A stretch of DNA of 64,000 bases from Colias croceus (Eukaryota > Arthropoda > Insecta > Lepidoptera > Pieridae): NCBI RefSeq assembly GCF_905220415.1, contig NC_059565.1, forward strand, positions 2,938,501 to 3,002,500, read 5' to 3'. A program made the position numbers and the translations under genes. The notes under the pieces were generated by a model that did no database searches, was not told the origin of the DNA, and saw only the letters and a list, made by a program, of their open reading frames with translations. Shown one piece after another: positions 39,271 through 58,295 of this stretch (positions are counted from its first letter, which is position 1; every line of letters starts with the position of its first letter).

Positions 39271-39414
39271 ATGAAATTCGCGCCATTTAAAATATGTACG
39301 CAATTAAAATACATAAATAAGTATATCTGATACGATCATGTCGTTTTAAACTTATTTTTTTTATAATGCCTACAGCGGCTTTTAGTTTATGGATTTTAAA
39401 TGGCGCGAAATGAA
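39271..39414. repeat. short inverted repeat around 'cgcgccatttaaaat'
   Basis: 'gaaattcgcgccatttaaaa' pairs with 'ttttaaatggcgcgaaat'. Probably another small MITE. Confidence 0.5.
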
Positions 39415-40174
39415 ACTAGTTTTAAGATTAATTTTAGCTGTGATTGTTCCTGATATTATTATAACGAAATTGCTCATTTTTTACTTGTAAAACAATTTTA
39501 TTATTAAAATAAATGATATTTTATATTGAATGTGTGTTTAATTAAAAAAATGTACCTACCTACCTAATAATTCTTTAAATCCTTGCTAACGATAGATTAT
39601 TGGCTAAATAGCCTATAATCTATATTATTATCTACATATTATAACTAGCGGTTGCCCGCGACTGGTGGTTATCAAGATATGAGTAGGTAGGTCTAGTTAA
39701 TTGCTCCGAGAGGTAGGTACATAGTTTGAAAATAATAAATTTATTAATTTCCTATGAAGCTAACGGACAAAACCAAAGACAAAATACGACTTAAATCTAT
39801 CTTTTTGAGATCTTTTTAATTTCATACACAAAAATACCCAAAATTGTATCATAGTCTGTCAGTCTCTTAGTCGCGTTCTCACAGATCTGTGGTAGTAGAT
39901 CTGTGCGCGTTCTCCTATTAAAAATTAGGTGAAGTAAATTTAAGACAGCTCCTCCACAGAGCAAGTACTTAGTATAAGTAAGCTACTTCAAAAATAATAA
40001 CTAAAAACTCAGATCAAGGTAGCGGGTAGGCGTACGATGATGGTAGCACATAGTTTTTACACATCATCCGTCAGAAAATATTATGCGAGGTCTGGCGGCC
40101 TTGGGATCTTACTCTAGAGCTAACAGAAAATTGTGACTGTCCAATATATGTAATAAAATAATTTTGCGATAAAC

Positions 40175-40290
40175 TTATATGTAATCTATCCTATCTTTCA
40201 AGTTAGATCAAAATGCACACGGGGTGCAAACCAAATTTAAAATCGGTACAATAGTTTTGGACTCCATCGCCGACGAAGTGTCACGTATTT
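40175..40290 (-). mobile_element. Helitron-like element, family C, decayed
   Basis: 'ctatctttcaagttagatca' and 'ttttggactccatcgccgac' are diverged minus-strand family C blocks. Confidence 0.4.
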
Positions 40291-40365
40291 TTTATTTATA
40301 AAGAAGGTAAAGAAGTTATACGGGATTTTAAATGGATAGAAAATAAAACACAAATTTGTCTATTA

Positions 40366-40371
40366 CGTTTA
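40366..40371 (-). terminator. candidate polyadenylation signal of gamma-COP
   Basis: AATAAA on the minus strand, about 210 nt beyond the stop codon. Nearer minus-strand variants also exist, so this is one candidate of several. Confidence 0.35.
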
Positions 40372-40581
40372 TTGTTAAATACAACTAATACAATATTATT
40401 TAGATATTACAGGCAATAATATTTTTCCAGTATCAAATTTTCGAACAAAAATATACTTAATAGAATTTTTATTGAAATTATGGCATGATACAAATAACAA
40501 AATGTCCAAATACAGGAATGTAACTATATTATTATTCTTATTACGATAAAATAAAGATATAATGTTACATAAAAATATAAT

Positions 40582-43500
40582 TTAACCAACAGCGGCCAAT
40601 AATAACTGCGCCAAATCTTCTCTAGGTGACCTGGCCACTAATTTCATAGTGACTCCAGAGCTGCTAGACGCTATCCTGGCTCTAACCAAAACTGGAGCAC
40701 CACCTCTGAAAATACCACCCCCACGAATTTCCTTCACAGCATCTCCGCTTATTGCATTCTTGGGCAATCCCAAATGTTCACACACTGCTTTAGCAGCATC
40801 ATTAATATCGTTTTGTGGTAAAACAAAGGTATCTGTTGCTTCGGGAGCTCTTTCTGCGCGTTCCCAGGCTTGTTCCCAGTCATCTGTACCGGCTTTCGCA
40901 CGGAGTTGGTCTGAACAACCCATATCGAACTCTTCCAATGGGTAAGAATCAGCATAACCCTCTCCAGGGTCCGGAACACCGGTATTTGGATCGCAATCGC
41001 GAACGACGAATTCTAAAGTTGCACCAAATGTTCCCAGACTGTCAAAATACGCGGAAGGATACTCCAATACTATGAAAACACTGTCTGGTTTGTCATAAAC
41101 GAGCCTCTGACAAGGTATGACGGTTTTCAAGTCGTAATCCTGCGGTGGTTCCAAACGGACATGCACTTGCTCCAGAATCTGATCACTCAGAGTGTTAATG
41201 CACTCGAATTGCAAAACCACGTGGCGAGCGTAAATATGCTTCAATAAACGCACTCTGTATTCAGTTTCGGCTTCTGTTAACTCAATATGCGGCACCGTTT
41301 TAAATAGTGGTCCAAGCCTCTCAATACCAGGTATCTTCGCGAGTTGCTCAGAATAAATCTCTTCAATAGAGACTTGTACCGGCTTACGAACTTCGACTTC
41401 CACGATATCTTCCTTTGCAACTTTCTCGTCTTCCGTCGGTATTGCCATTATATCGAATTCTTCTTCAGGACGCGCTTCGATGTGATCACGTAGAGCGCGC
41501 TCTAGCATCACTGGGTTAGGTTTTTGAACGTTCACAATATAATCGTTTATCAATTGGGCATCTCCAGTTTCCAATATTGCATTGTAGAAGATAGCTCTAT
41601 CGCGAACTTCGTCTTCGTCATCCAATTCGCATCTGGACAGCAAGACCTTTATATTTGGCAAAAGTTCTGGTCTTTGCGCTCCGAATTGAGCCACAGCAGA
41701 TACAGCTGCAGCTCTAACTGGCCCAGATTCCAGAATGACTCTATTATAAATGAATCGAATATAGCGAGACGGTTGACGCGATTTTGGTCCTTCACGTCCT
41801 AGCAAATGCAAGATTCGAACAGCTAGAGTCGTGTGCTCACAATCTTCGATAAATTCGCACAGATGAGCCAATCCAGTTTCCTTTGCATCTGGATTCTCTT
41901 CTACCAAAGCAATAATTGCATCAGCGATCGCCGCTTTATACTCCAGACCACCTTCATCCCTCAACATACCAGCCAAAAACAAGGCCAACGACTGATGTTT
42001 ACGCGGGAACTTAGTACAGAGGCGACGTATAGCTTTAACAACGACAATTTTGAATTCATCCGAAATTTCCGACACAAACGATGATATTTGTTTCATCAGT
42101 CTGTCTATGGAGCTCTCTGCGCCGGTGGCTAAGAGTGTAGTCACAGCCAATGTAGCAACAGAGCGATTGGGGTCAGAAATTAGATTTTCCAAGTCAACAG
42201 CACACGCGGCGACTGCAGTAGGATGTTTTGCTGTCAATCTTGCTAAAGTCCGAGCTCCAGCCAATCGGAGAGACGCTTTTGATGATCCACAGAACAATTG
42301 CAATACAGAAACTGCTGGTGCAAGATCTCTGGCCGTTTTTCGTAGATTAACAATAGCGTGGGCCGCTTCATATATGACCATTTCTGATTTGTGACGTAAG
42401 CAGCATTCGATAAACTCGATGTAAGGTTGGGAAGCCTCTGAATCGTCTTCTTCCACTAATTGTGCAGCCAAACGGATAAGTAGGCATAACGCATATGGGG
42501 ATTTTATGGGTGACTTTGCTAGACGTGTCACAAGTTTGACGGTAGATAGCTTGTCGTTCTTTCGTGTGGCCGCGACGAGGCCGAGCGCGTGGTAGGAGAC
42601 CATCGCATTGTCAGAGTTGATTCCTTCCTGTAATGAAAATAAAATAAATAAATTACTTGTTGGGATATTTTATTATATTATTTATATTATTTATACTATA
42701 CAAATTAAATAACTGACAAGTTTGTATTATTAAAATTATTTTAACAAACATTTCATTTTTGCCACTACTGCTGTTTTGTTTTAGATAGTTGATTGTTTTT
42801 AATAAAATCCACAAAGGTTTGATTAGGGTTTATGAGTTATGACTGCGAATAGAAACACATGCAATCAACATTTTGAAATAATTTGTAACTTTCATCGCTC
42901 TAGCAGTACTGCACATATTATCCTGCAGATAACCACAGGCATAAGAAAGTAAATTCTACATTGTATGTGTTATTCCATAAGCGACATTACTTCTTAGTAT
43001 CATCAAAACCTATAAAAACATACATCCATACCTACATTCATAAAAATAAAAAAATATTTGTCAGATTGGTATCATATGCCGCGAAGTTAACATTAGATAG
43101 TAAATAGCTTATTCTCATAACTTTTACTAGTTATGTTCCAATTAGATATTTTTAGTTATAACATCTATTTCCTATAGATTAAAAAATAACTTTTAACAAA
43201 GAGTATATATTAAGAAAAAAGGTATGTGTTTTTTTATAACATCTACCTCCATGATCATACAAAACATTTTACACTCAGAATCATTTTGTTAATGATTACA
43301 AATCTTGTATAAAGCTATAAAACTATTTACCTGAGCTTCATTAGCCCATCGTTTAACCAGGTCCGGTGCTGTAGACGACAAATGCAACGCGGAAACCAGC
43401 GCTGCAGAGCTGACAGCTGGGTTCTTGTCAACTATAGCCTGCTTCATGTATCTTTCAATCGCTTGCAACATTGTACTGTCTGTAATACTACATAACGCTC

Positions 43501-43876
43501 TAATCGCTGCAGCGCGGTATAGGTCCTCCTTCCCAGTCATGTCCTTCGTCAATGATGAAGTCACAATGATGACATCTTGAGCCAACTTACTCAATTCCTT
43601 GATACACAAATACACCATCCTACGTAACATCACATCTTTGGACTGAAACAGCTTTGTAGTCGCGAAGAACGCATCTGTAGCCTCTTGGGTTGTTAACTTC
43701 TCCCCTTGATTCAGTAAATACAAGATCTTCGACAAAATATGAGAACATTTTCTCGGGTTCACGGGCGTCTCGTTGAAGTATCTAGCTTCCTGTAAAACGA
43801 TTGTTTTATCGAGGTTCTGGTAAGGATTTCCACCTGTATCCTCCTCCTCCTTTTTGTCACGCTTAAAAGAGCTCAT
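40582..43876 (-). CDS. gammaCOP: coatomer subunit gamma (gamma-COP), two exons
   Basis: Large subunit of the COPI vesicle coat that returns cargo from Golgi to ER. Its N-terminal helical repeats bind the beta/zeta-COP subcomplex and Arf1; its C-terminal appendage contacts ArfGAP. Exons 43331-43876 and 40582-42627 join in phase 0 (GCT CAG / GAA GGA) to give 863 aa, close to the usual 870-875. The start MSSFKRDKKEEEDTGGNPYQ with following LDKTIVLQEARYFNETP is the conserved gamma-COP N-terminus. HEAT/armadillo-type helices fill residues 30-540. An acidic linker (EDEKVAKEDIVEVEV) precedes the two-part appendage, from about residue 600 to the end, with VPHIELTEAETEY and FGATLEFVVRDCDPNTG. The start is supported by CAAAATGA context, though upstream in-frame codons are open. 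One intron of 703 bp. The only gene here with a single large exon and no visible transposon in it. Confidence 0.96.
42628..43330 (-). other. gamma-COP intron
   Basis: GT (gtaaatag) to AG (ttcattacag) on the minus strand. AT-rich; no repeat family from elsewhere in the window recognised. Confidence 0.85.
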
Positions 43877-44313
43877 TTTGAGCTTTTTCTTTGATTTTAA
43901 CACGAAATTATTTGGTGCCGACGAATACAGCTTAATACACGTCACTTCTGTCAGAATAAGTGCTGCTAGTTTATATTTGTAATTTCCACAAAATAGCTAT
44001 TTATTTCGCCATAATTCATTCGAGGAATATGTCATTTTGTGTATGTATAATTTTTTATTTCTTTGAATAATATAAATAAATCTAATCTGTATTCACAAAA
44101 ATTCTTTATAGACCATATCAGAATATAAGTAATATGAGTTAAAGTATTGTATTGATACGAAATAGTATTAATTGTAATAATTTCTCCCTAAATATGGTAA
44201 AATCCTAAAAAATTGGCAATTCTGTATTGCTATGTTGTAAATTGCAGTGTCAAAGAATTACAGATAACATAATCAGACAAACACAGACAAACTAAACATT
44301 ACTTGCATTATAA
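43877..44313. other. gamma-COP upstream region
   Basis: The minus-strand 5' leader and probable promoter of gamma-COP. No clear TATA box; mostly AT-rich sequence. Confidence 0.4.
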
Positions 44314-44486
44314 GGCCCCGTTTCCACCTGCAAGTAAACTTCTGCAAGAACTGTCCGACAGTCTGTCTGACAGCAGCTTGCATGTGTAAACTCAGCGTTT
44401 CCACCTGCAAGTAGACTTGCAAGTTGCTGTCAGACAGACTGTCGGACACTTCTCGCGGAAGTTTTCTTGCAGGTGGAAACGCGGCC
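44314..44486. mobile_element. foldback MITE with TAA duplication (Harbinger-like)
   Basis: Ends 'ggccccgtttccacctgcaa' and 'ggccgcgtttccacctgcaa' are inverted and flanked by TAA (44311-44313, 44487-44489). The two halves also pair internally ('tgtccgacagtctgtctgac'). It lies upstream of gamma-COP. Confidence 0.75.
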
Positions 44487-44538
44487 TAACTGAAATTTAT
44501 GGAAATATACAAATGAAATAGTTTGTATTTTTAATGTA

Positions 44539-44765
44539 CTAGCTATGCCGTGCAGTTTCATCCGTGAACGAAGCGGTGGGCAAAAGCGAGTATTTCAACA
44601 CTCGAGTTGGTCATAAGCCAATATAATATGTACTATACGGTAGTTACTACATGGTCATAAGCGAAAAGCTTATTTTTATGTATTTCCAATTGTGATACAT
44701 TGAACTACATCACTGCCATGTATCAACAAAATTCATTCCGTGTTTTTCGTGTAAAAGAGTAACCA
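44539..44765 (-). mobile_element. Helitron-like element, family K
   Basis: CTAG at 44539-44542 (minus end), 'gtttcatccgtgaacgaagc', and 'tgtaaaagagtaaccatac' on the other side. Confidence 0.45.
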
Positions 44766-44779
44766 TACATCTGTTTGAT

Positions 44780-47700
44780 GGTTCAATAGTAAAATATAAG
44801 GTAACAAAACTAATTTTCAATGTGGTTTCGCTACCTTTTTTTATTACTATTTCTCTAAATCCATCGTGTAAATAAGACATGTACCTTGACCATGAATTAA
44901 TTATTATAGGTACTTACCATCATTTGCATTTTATTGCACATGTACCATTTTTATCATTATTTTGTGCAAAATATATTGAGTCAGGCTATCTATGGCCTAC
45001 CTGACTATCTATGCTATGGAGCAAATATTCCATTATAAACCTATATTTGGTAGGTAACGAATTCTGTTATTATTCGAGTGAATGCAAAAAGGAAAATAAA
45101 ACCACAAATATATATAAATATTTACACTTTATTTATATTTTCCGATTGTTTTCACAATCACTCGGCTAGTGCTGCAACATGTAAAAACGAAACAAAACAA
45201 AACCATAATCTTTACCAAAACAATTTTTAAACATTGCAACACTGCCAAATATAAGGATATTTACATCAGTCGATAAAAATAATATTCGTGAAAGACATGG
45301 CTTTAAAAATTAAGACTTAAAAATAACTTTTCAATACATAAGTATTCACGTATATAATGACTATTTCAAAATTTTACAGTTACCTTGTGTTGCATATTTT
45401 ACATAATAAGATTTAATTAGAAAATTGTTATTTTGTGCATAGTTCACACTAGTGCATTGATTTGTTATAAAAATCTAGGGACAAAATACATAAATATTTG
45501 TTAATATTATTATTACATCATTATGCATATTGTATTCAGTAAGTTAATGAAAGTTAAGCATTACAAATTAGGACAGAAGCATGAAAAAAAAAAACTGGTA
45601 ATTTACGTTTTGATAATTTAGGATTGTTTGGTATAAAACTTAATCATTAATTCATAAGCTCTTAATTATATAAATTATGTCTAACAAATAATCTATTTCT
45701 CTTTACACATTTTGATCTTAGAAATAAGTTGAGACATTGAAAAATCAAACCTTAAGTTTATTTTTTTGATTTCAATCAAAATGTTAAAATCAATGCACTT
45801 GGATGAAATATACATGATTAAAAAAAGAATTATTAATAACAGCACATGAAACTACAGAGAAATAGGTGGTGGTAATCATGACCGTCAAGACATATAACAT
45901 TGTAGACTCTCCAAAGTCGGGATAATAATATAATGGATAAATCGCGTTCAAAATCCGTTAAAATCTTTAATTTCTAAATGTAAACTCGCGTAAAATCAAA
46001 CAATAAAATAATATGAAAATGTTTCATTATTTTCCATGTTATCTCTTAAAGTTAATGTATGCATACTTAATTTTGTAAAAAGTACAGACCTTTTGCTGTT
46101 ATTAAGAATCCTATTTCTTAATACATTTAGAAATAAAACATAATTTTTAACGGTTTTGGGTAAGTAACTTAGTACAAAAACTCAGACAAAATGGGTAACT
46201 TAATAATTATAGTTCAAACATTGAAATTTGGCCTCCTCATATTTTTAACTCTCCATATAAAATATATTATAATATAAATGGTACAAAATTGACAAGTTCA
46301 TTTTTTAATACATTTCCATTCATAGCAGTTCCTTACTAACAAAAAGATATTTCTATTTACTTTAAAATAATGAAAAATAAAACGTAGGTATTACATTATA
46401 TTATCAAAATAATTAAATGCTTAAAACCTTGATTTTTACACACAATATCTATTTATTTACTTTTGGCCGCATATTCAATGACTGAGTTGATAAATTTCTG
46501 TGCTTAAAATATATTACTAATAGGTACATAATATAATATTAAACAAACTTATTTTTGGCATATTTATGTATTATCATGGTATTATACACAATGTACATAA
46601 TAAAACAGTTTTTTAAGAGAATATGTGACAAAATTGTGATGTTGCATCATTATCATAACTTATAATAAGATCTCTTTAGAAATAAAATATTTTCTTGTAG
46701 GATCTTTTATCTATAAAATGTATTTTATTACCAAGACATTAGCCACAGACTACATAAAATACACAACCAAAATGACATTATTTTTTAGAGAAATTTAAAT
46801 TATGATTTTTGAGTGAAAATAATAACTTTAGTTATAATAAATTTGGTTGTTAAAATTGTAAAAAATGCTGTAAACCTTTAGTTAATTTTGTAACCTGTGC
46901 TAAAACCAAGGCATTTGATAATTTTGCTATTCTGTACTAGGCCAAGATAGTGTTTTTTAATTTTTCTATAAATTTGCTATTTTTAACAGCCAAAAAGTTT
47001 GCAAATATAATAAATATGAACCACGAAAGAGTCAAATGATAAAATCTTTAATGATCTATGAAACTGTGGTCTTTTATAATAAAACAAATCATACATTACA
47101 ATATAATATTTTCAATTTACCATTGTTATGTACAAATTACTTTTTACAAGTACATCCTGTATTCATAACTATCACATGATAATGTGTGTCAATAATGTAT
47201 GTAATTATAAATTGTAGTATTTTTAATTTTATTCTTTATTGACACATATCATTTGATACCACAGTTATATTAAAAATCTATTATTCAATTTGCATGTTAC
47301 ATCCCTGTACTAATGTCCATAATGTTTCAGGTTTAAATTTTTGGGACTCGTTAGAACATACAATAAAACTTGTAAAAAATAAAGGAAAATATTGAATTAA
47401 ATCGTTAACTATATGACTTCAAGAACTGAAATAAAACTTAGAAGTGTATGAAAACAAATTATCCAATTAGTATTTGCTTGTAAGAGTGTCACTTATAAAC
47501 AGATACAAACTTATTATATTTGAAAAGTCAGACACTTCATTTCAAACTTATTCAATTAAAAATGTGTATTAGCTGTGTGATCATAAGGAATTTTCTAACA
47601 ATTTAGTTCTTTTCCCTGTTATAGAATATCTAATACCAAGGATTGAACAAAGTTACTAAACCTTGTTTACAAAAAGTCACATGCAAATTAAATAATGCTA

Positions 47701-47800
47701 AACACAATTCAGTAAAAACGCCATACAATCAATTCTGGCCCCTACGCACCCAGGTAAAAAGTTAAAATCCTGCATCACAAACTATGATAGTTATTGCAAA
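44780..47800. other. AT-rich region downstream of the YY1 gene
   Basis: No coding exon found on either strand. Part may be a long YY1 3' UTR (minus strand); many minus-strand AATAAA hexamers prevent choosing an end. A block around 45935-46005 ('ataaatcgcgtt', 'actcgcgtaaaatcaaacaa') recurs at 35935-35990, just before CD36 exon 10. Confidence 0.4.
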
Positions 47801-47829
47801 ATGTTTTCAATTACTAATAGTTTAAAGTC

Positions 47830-48260
47830 CACATTTTGTACACACACTACTGTATCAGTCCTTCCATATTTAGTTTACACTAAGTTCTGTTACTTTACAC
47901 CACTTTTGGCTGTACTTTACAGTTATTACCAACTTTACCATCACTTTACACCAACTTTTCCATCACTTTACACTTTCCTTTTGTCATTTTCAAGTTTGCT
48001 GTAATGTTACACCACTTGCAGTCACTTTACCGTTACTAAGTTGGTGTACCAACTTTGTAAACTCCTTACAACAACTTTACTTTCACTTGACCATCACTTT
48101 AAAGTGACTTTCCAACTTTGCTGACTTCTAGTCACTTTACAGCAACTTCTGGTCACTTCAACCCAACTTTCCTACTACTTTAATTTACTTTGCAGTCACT
48201 TTACACTATTTTTAGTCACTTCACTTTCCACTTTATTGTCACTTCACTTAACACTTCACA
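47830..48260. repeat. degenerate 'cactttac' repeat array in the YY1 3' UTR
   Basis: Dozens of loosely spaced 'actttac' and 'caactttac' words fill about 430 bp, starting 40 bp past the YY1 stop codon. On the transcript strand they read 'gtaaagtga' and 'gtaaagttg'. Open frames across this stretch are low-complexity artefacts. Confidence 0.7.
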
Positions 48261-48301
48261 CAGTCCGTGTGTCACTACACATACACACACGAGGCCGTGG
48301 C

Positions 48302-54719
<6,418 letters not shown>

Positions 54720-57180
54720 CTTGGCTGGCTATCTGGAATGAAAATCTATATTAGTGCATTCGAAAAGATTCTATGCAATGTTCTAATACTAAACAACACT
54801 CAATATAAGTTTTCGTTTACACTAAAATATCACGAAAGAATGCTCTATCTCTATCTTTAAGTTTGTTTGATGTAAATGCATCATAAGACTTCAAAAAGAA
54901 TGAACTAGGTTCTGAATCAGAAAACTATGTAATATCCAACAATAGGATCTTAGATTGATATTACCAAGATTAATATCTTGGAAAAATGTGAAGGGTTCAT
55001 TTTCTGTTTGTCAACAAAACTGTAAAATTTAGTAAAGGTAAAAGAAACTGTTAATTACCAAATAGGAATGAAAACATTGCTTGAATTGTGTGTTGATGAT
55101 GATAATATTACACGAATTGTTTGTTTTTATTCTACATTTAAATAAATATCAAGGTCGGAAAATTATTTTCGTTTACGACTACACTCAATTTTAATTATGA
55201 TAATTTGGAATACAAAAAAAAACATGAAAAATATTAAAGTTAAATAAAAATATGAACAGAAGATACTTCTAGAATCTAGATGGAGTAAATTGTGGCAATT
55301 GCCTTTTTAATTGTATGAATTGGTTTGCTATTACATTTAAATAATATATAGTTTAAATTTGGTTTAAATCAACTATAAAATATGCCAAAATAAGATAAGC
55401 TTGGGTTATTATTGTATTGTTAAGTATAAAAGTTTGAATTAAATCTGTCCATTTAAAATGGTTCAAAATTGAGTCTTATGGAGTCTGTTTTATCTATACT
55501 AATATTATAAAGCTGAATAGTTTGTTTGTTTGAACATGCTAATCTCAGGAACAGGAACAGGTCCGTTTTGAAAAATTCTTTTGGTGTTAGATAGCCCATT
55601 TATCGAGGACGGCTATATATCATCACGCTAAGACCAACAGGAGCAGAGCAATACATTTGATACCGCGGGGAACAGCTAGTTTATTATAGAATAAATTTAT
55701 TTGTCCATTTATGTGTTACAATTACACACATGCAAACATACATGCGAGCTAATAAAATCATGTTAAGAATGATATCTGTTAATATATTATTGCTTGAATA
55801 ACATAAACAGGTTTAGAATGTAGCTATAATAAATGAAATAATTTATATATAAAACTGTTTAAAATAATACAGTTAGTTATGATGATTATGTATTTTAGGA
55901 AATTTTTGGATATATCTGTAATAAAAAATTCAAAAGATGCATGAAAGAAGGTATTAAATGTGTTGCATCATTGATAAAGGCTCTTCTACAATAAATTACA
56001 CTTTCTTTTACATTTCACTATTTGCAAAATTCAACACTCAAAGTAATTCAATGAGAAGTCATATTTTTTTGTATGTATAGTCTGTGCCTAATGGTATGGT
56101 CAACAAACTAAGTTCACACATATGTATGTCAATCTGTTCTATGTGGAAGACGCAAACTGAAATTATTAGATAAATTTATATTTTATCTTTTACTTGAATA
56201 TGCAATTAAATTGAAATCATTTTTTAACTAATTTTTTAAAATTCTCATCATACAGAAACATATCATAAATTTTAATTTTGAACTGTTAATTTATTTGCAT
56301 ACATTTTCAAGTTGAAGTTATTATCCTTCTTGAAGATTTAAGTTCATAAAATATTACAATTGTGAAGTTGTGATAAAGTAAAATTAATAACTTTGCTTGA
56401 TGTAGGTACCTATATTATGAAACTATGTTGTATTTTCTATGTAGGAAATAAATTTTAGGTATACCTTACACAATAATATTAAACTACACATTGTAAAATC
56501 ATGAAGGATAAACTGTAACTGGATATATACCTAGACAAAGTACATAATTTTAAAAATATTTTTCTTAGTTTTTTTTTACACAAATGAAAAAAAGTTTGTT
56601 TTTATTATAATTTTAGTTAGTTATTTGTAATGGAAAACACTTAGAAATGTTATTTTAATTGCCTCGTACATAGTTAATTAATTATTGTTACATTTGTTAA
56701 AGTAGTTTTCCTGTTTCTTTAATATACATTTGTTTCAATTTTTTGTATTTTACGATTGTAAATTGACTACCGTTAAATTTAGTGTCGCGATATTTTGTTG
56801 TTTTATTATAGTAAAAATGTTTATTTATCGTAAGTAAGAAAAAGGACGGCAAAGTTTCAAACTTTCGTAAGTAAATATTTTTCAAATTACCTTATAATAA
56901 ATACATCAGGAAATTCGTTCTTACGATATATTAATTATTATTGTTGTTAACTGCTATAAGCATACCTTATTTTTATTTATAGAGCTTAGCTTATACCTAC
57001 AGTTTGTTTTTGTAGATAAGAACTATGGGCGTCGCACTTTACGATTTTAACTTGTAGATATCGCATTACAAATTCACATTCATGCGTAATTTATTGATGC
57101 CGTATATTCATTGATTGTTTCTACATAATTATAAGCACATTATATTGTATAAAACACAACATTTATTCGTAAAAACAGCA
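54720..57180. other. YY1 5' UTR intron, AT-rich
   Basis: The acceptor before the YY1 start codon implies at least one non-coding exon farther upstream. Besides one HLE-A (55493) no coding sequence is seen. Short open frames here lack homology cues. Confidence 0.45.
55493..55679 (+). mobile_element. Helitron-like element, family A
   Basis: TCTATACTAATATTATAAAG start after A, 'aagaccaacaggagcagagc', and CTAG at 55676-55679 before T: both borders intact. Confidence 0.7.
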
Positions 57181-57700
57181 ATTGTTCCGGGCAGGTGTGC
57201 CTCCGCTCGCGACCGGCCGGGTCAATGAATGATTTTCCTGATTAATTATATAAAACGACCACGCCAATACTTCGTGAGACATAGCTCCCGTTCTATGACC
57301 TTCATTTTGTCACCTCTACATCCCATCTCAACACGTAATTACATAGAAAATATGAAACACTTGTTATGATATGTCAAAAAGTAAGATTGTTTTCGGTAGA
57401 AGTAGTTTACCTTTATTTAGCATATAACAAAAGCTGAACGGCCCCCTGGACACCAATATGGACTGCTGCGTAGGCACGGAATTTTTTCGGGTAATTTTCA
57501 CTGCAATCTACGTTATACACTTCAGTGAAAAAAAGTTCAATATTTAGCCCTTAAAAATATTTGAAATTTACGCGAAAATGTTTATAAAATATGTCCGACT
57601 AAACATGGCGTCCAAAGATGTCCGACCAAATTCAATATGGCGAAACAAAATGGACGCCCGCTCGTACCGCTGCCAATGAGAAGAAAAACAGCCACACTGG
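57180..57700. promoter_or_regulatory. candidate divergent promoter region of YY1 and IDH genes
   Basis: The region between the two divergent genes that is least AT-rich, with CpGs near 57188-57230. It holds two matches to the YY1 core AAnATGGC (57602-57609, 57634-57641) and two near matches (57454, 57647). Transcription starts cannot be fixed by eye. Confidence 0.4.
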
Positions 57701-58295
57701 GAAATCAAAGAAAAAAATAATTAATTGACAGTGTTGCCATAAAATATTCAAATTTTTGGGAGGATTTTTTTCAGGAAAACTTAGGTTTATACAATTATTT
57801 TGGTTTAAAGCTTTCTTACTGAAACACGTTAGGTAAGCTAAAGTGAAAATAAATTGATGAAAATTACAAGAGTTTTTATAAAATTTATACTTACCTAACT
57901 TGTCAACATGACATAAGATATAATAACATTGCCTGAAGTAAAATTATTGTTTTCTTCATAAAACGTAATGCACACTATACTCCATCTTATTTCATAAAAT
58001 ATTAATTTTATTAAAAACAGTACGTAATAATTGCATATATATTTTGAAAAAATGGTTGTACACATTATATTGTCAATTTTATTTAAATTACTTGTTAAAT
58101 CGTACTTTTTCTTCTTTTTGTTACTAACTAGATCCAGATTTAGAATTTATAATAAATGTCAGAAATATCATGTGTACATGCCCTTAGCCCTACAAAAATG
58201 ACATTTCGCCTTCCTCTTCCTGCGATTATTTAACAAGTACCTACCTAAGTACCTAGTCTGGGATTTCGCTGAATATTTTATTTATTTAAAACAGA

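Noticed and set aside
40649..42394. Several plus-strand frames across the gamma-COP exon
   Set aside because: They are antisense shadows of a well-conserved coding exon.
47801..48004. Small frame in the YY1 3' UTR
   Set aside because: Translated low-complexity 'actttac' repeats only.
57605..57677. Short plus-strand reading frame starting ATGGCGTCC
   Set aside because: Only about two dozen codons, no homology cue; more simply explained as promoter sequence with YY1-type words.
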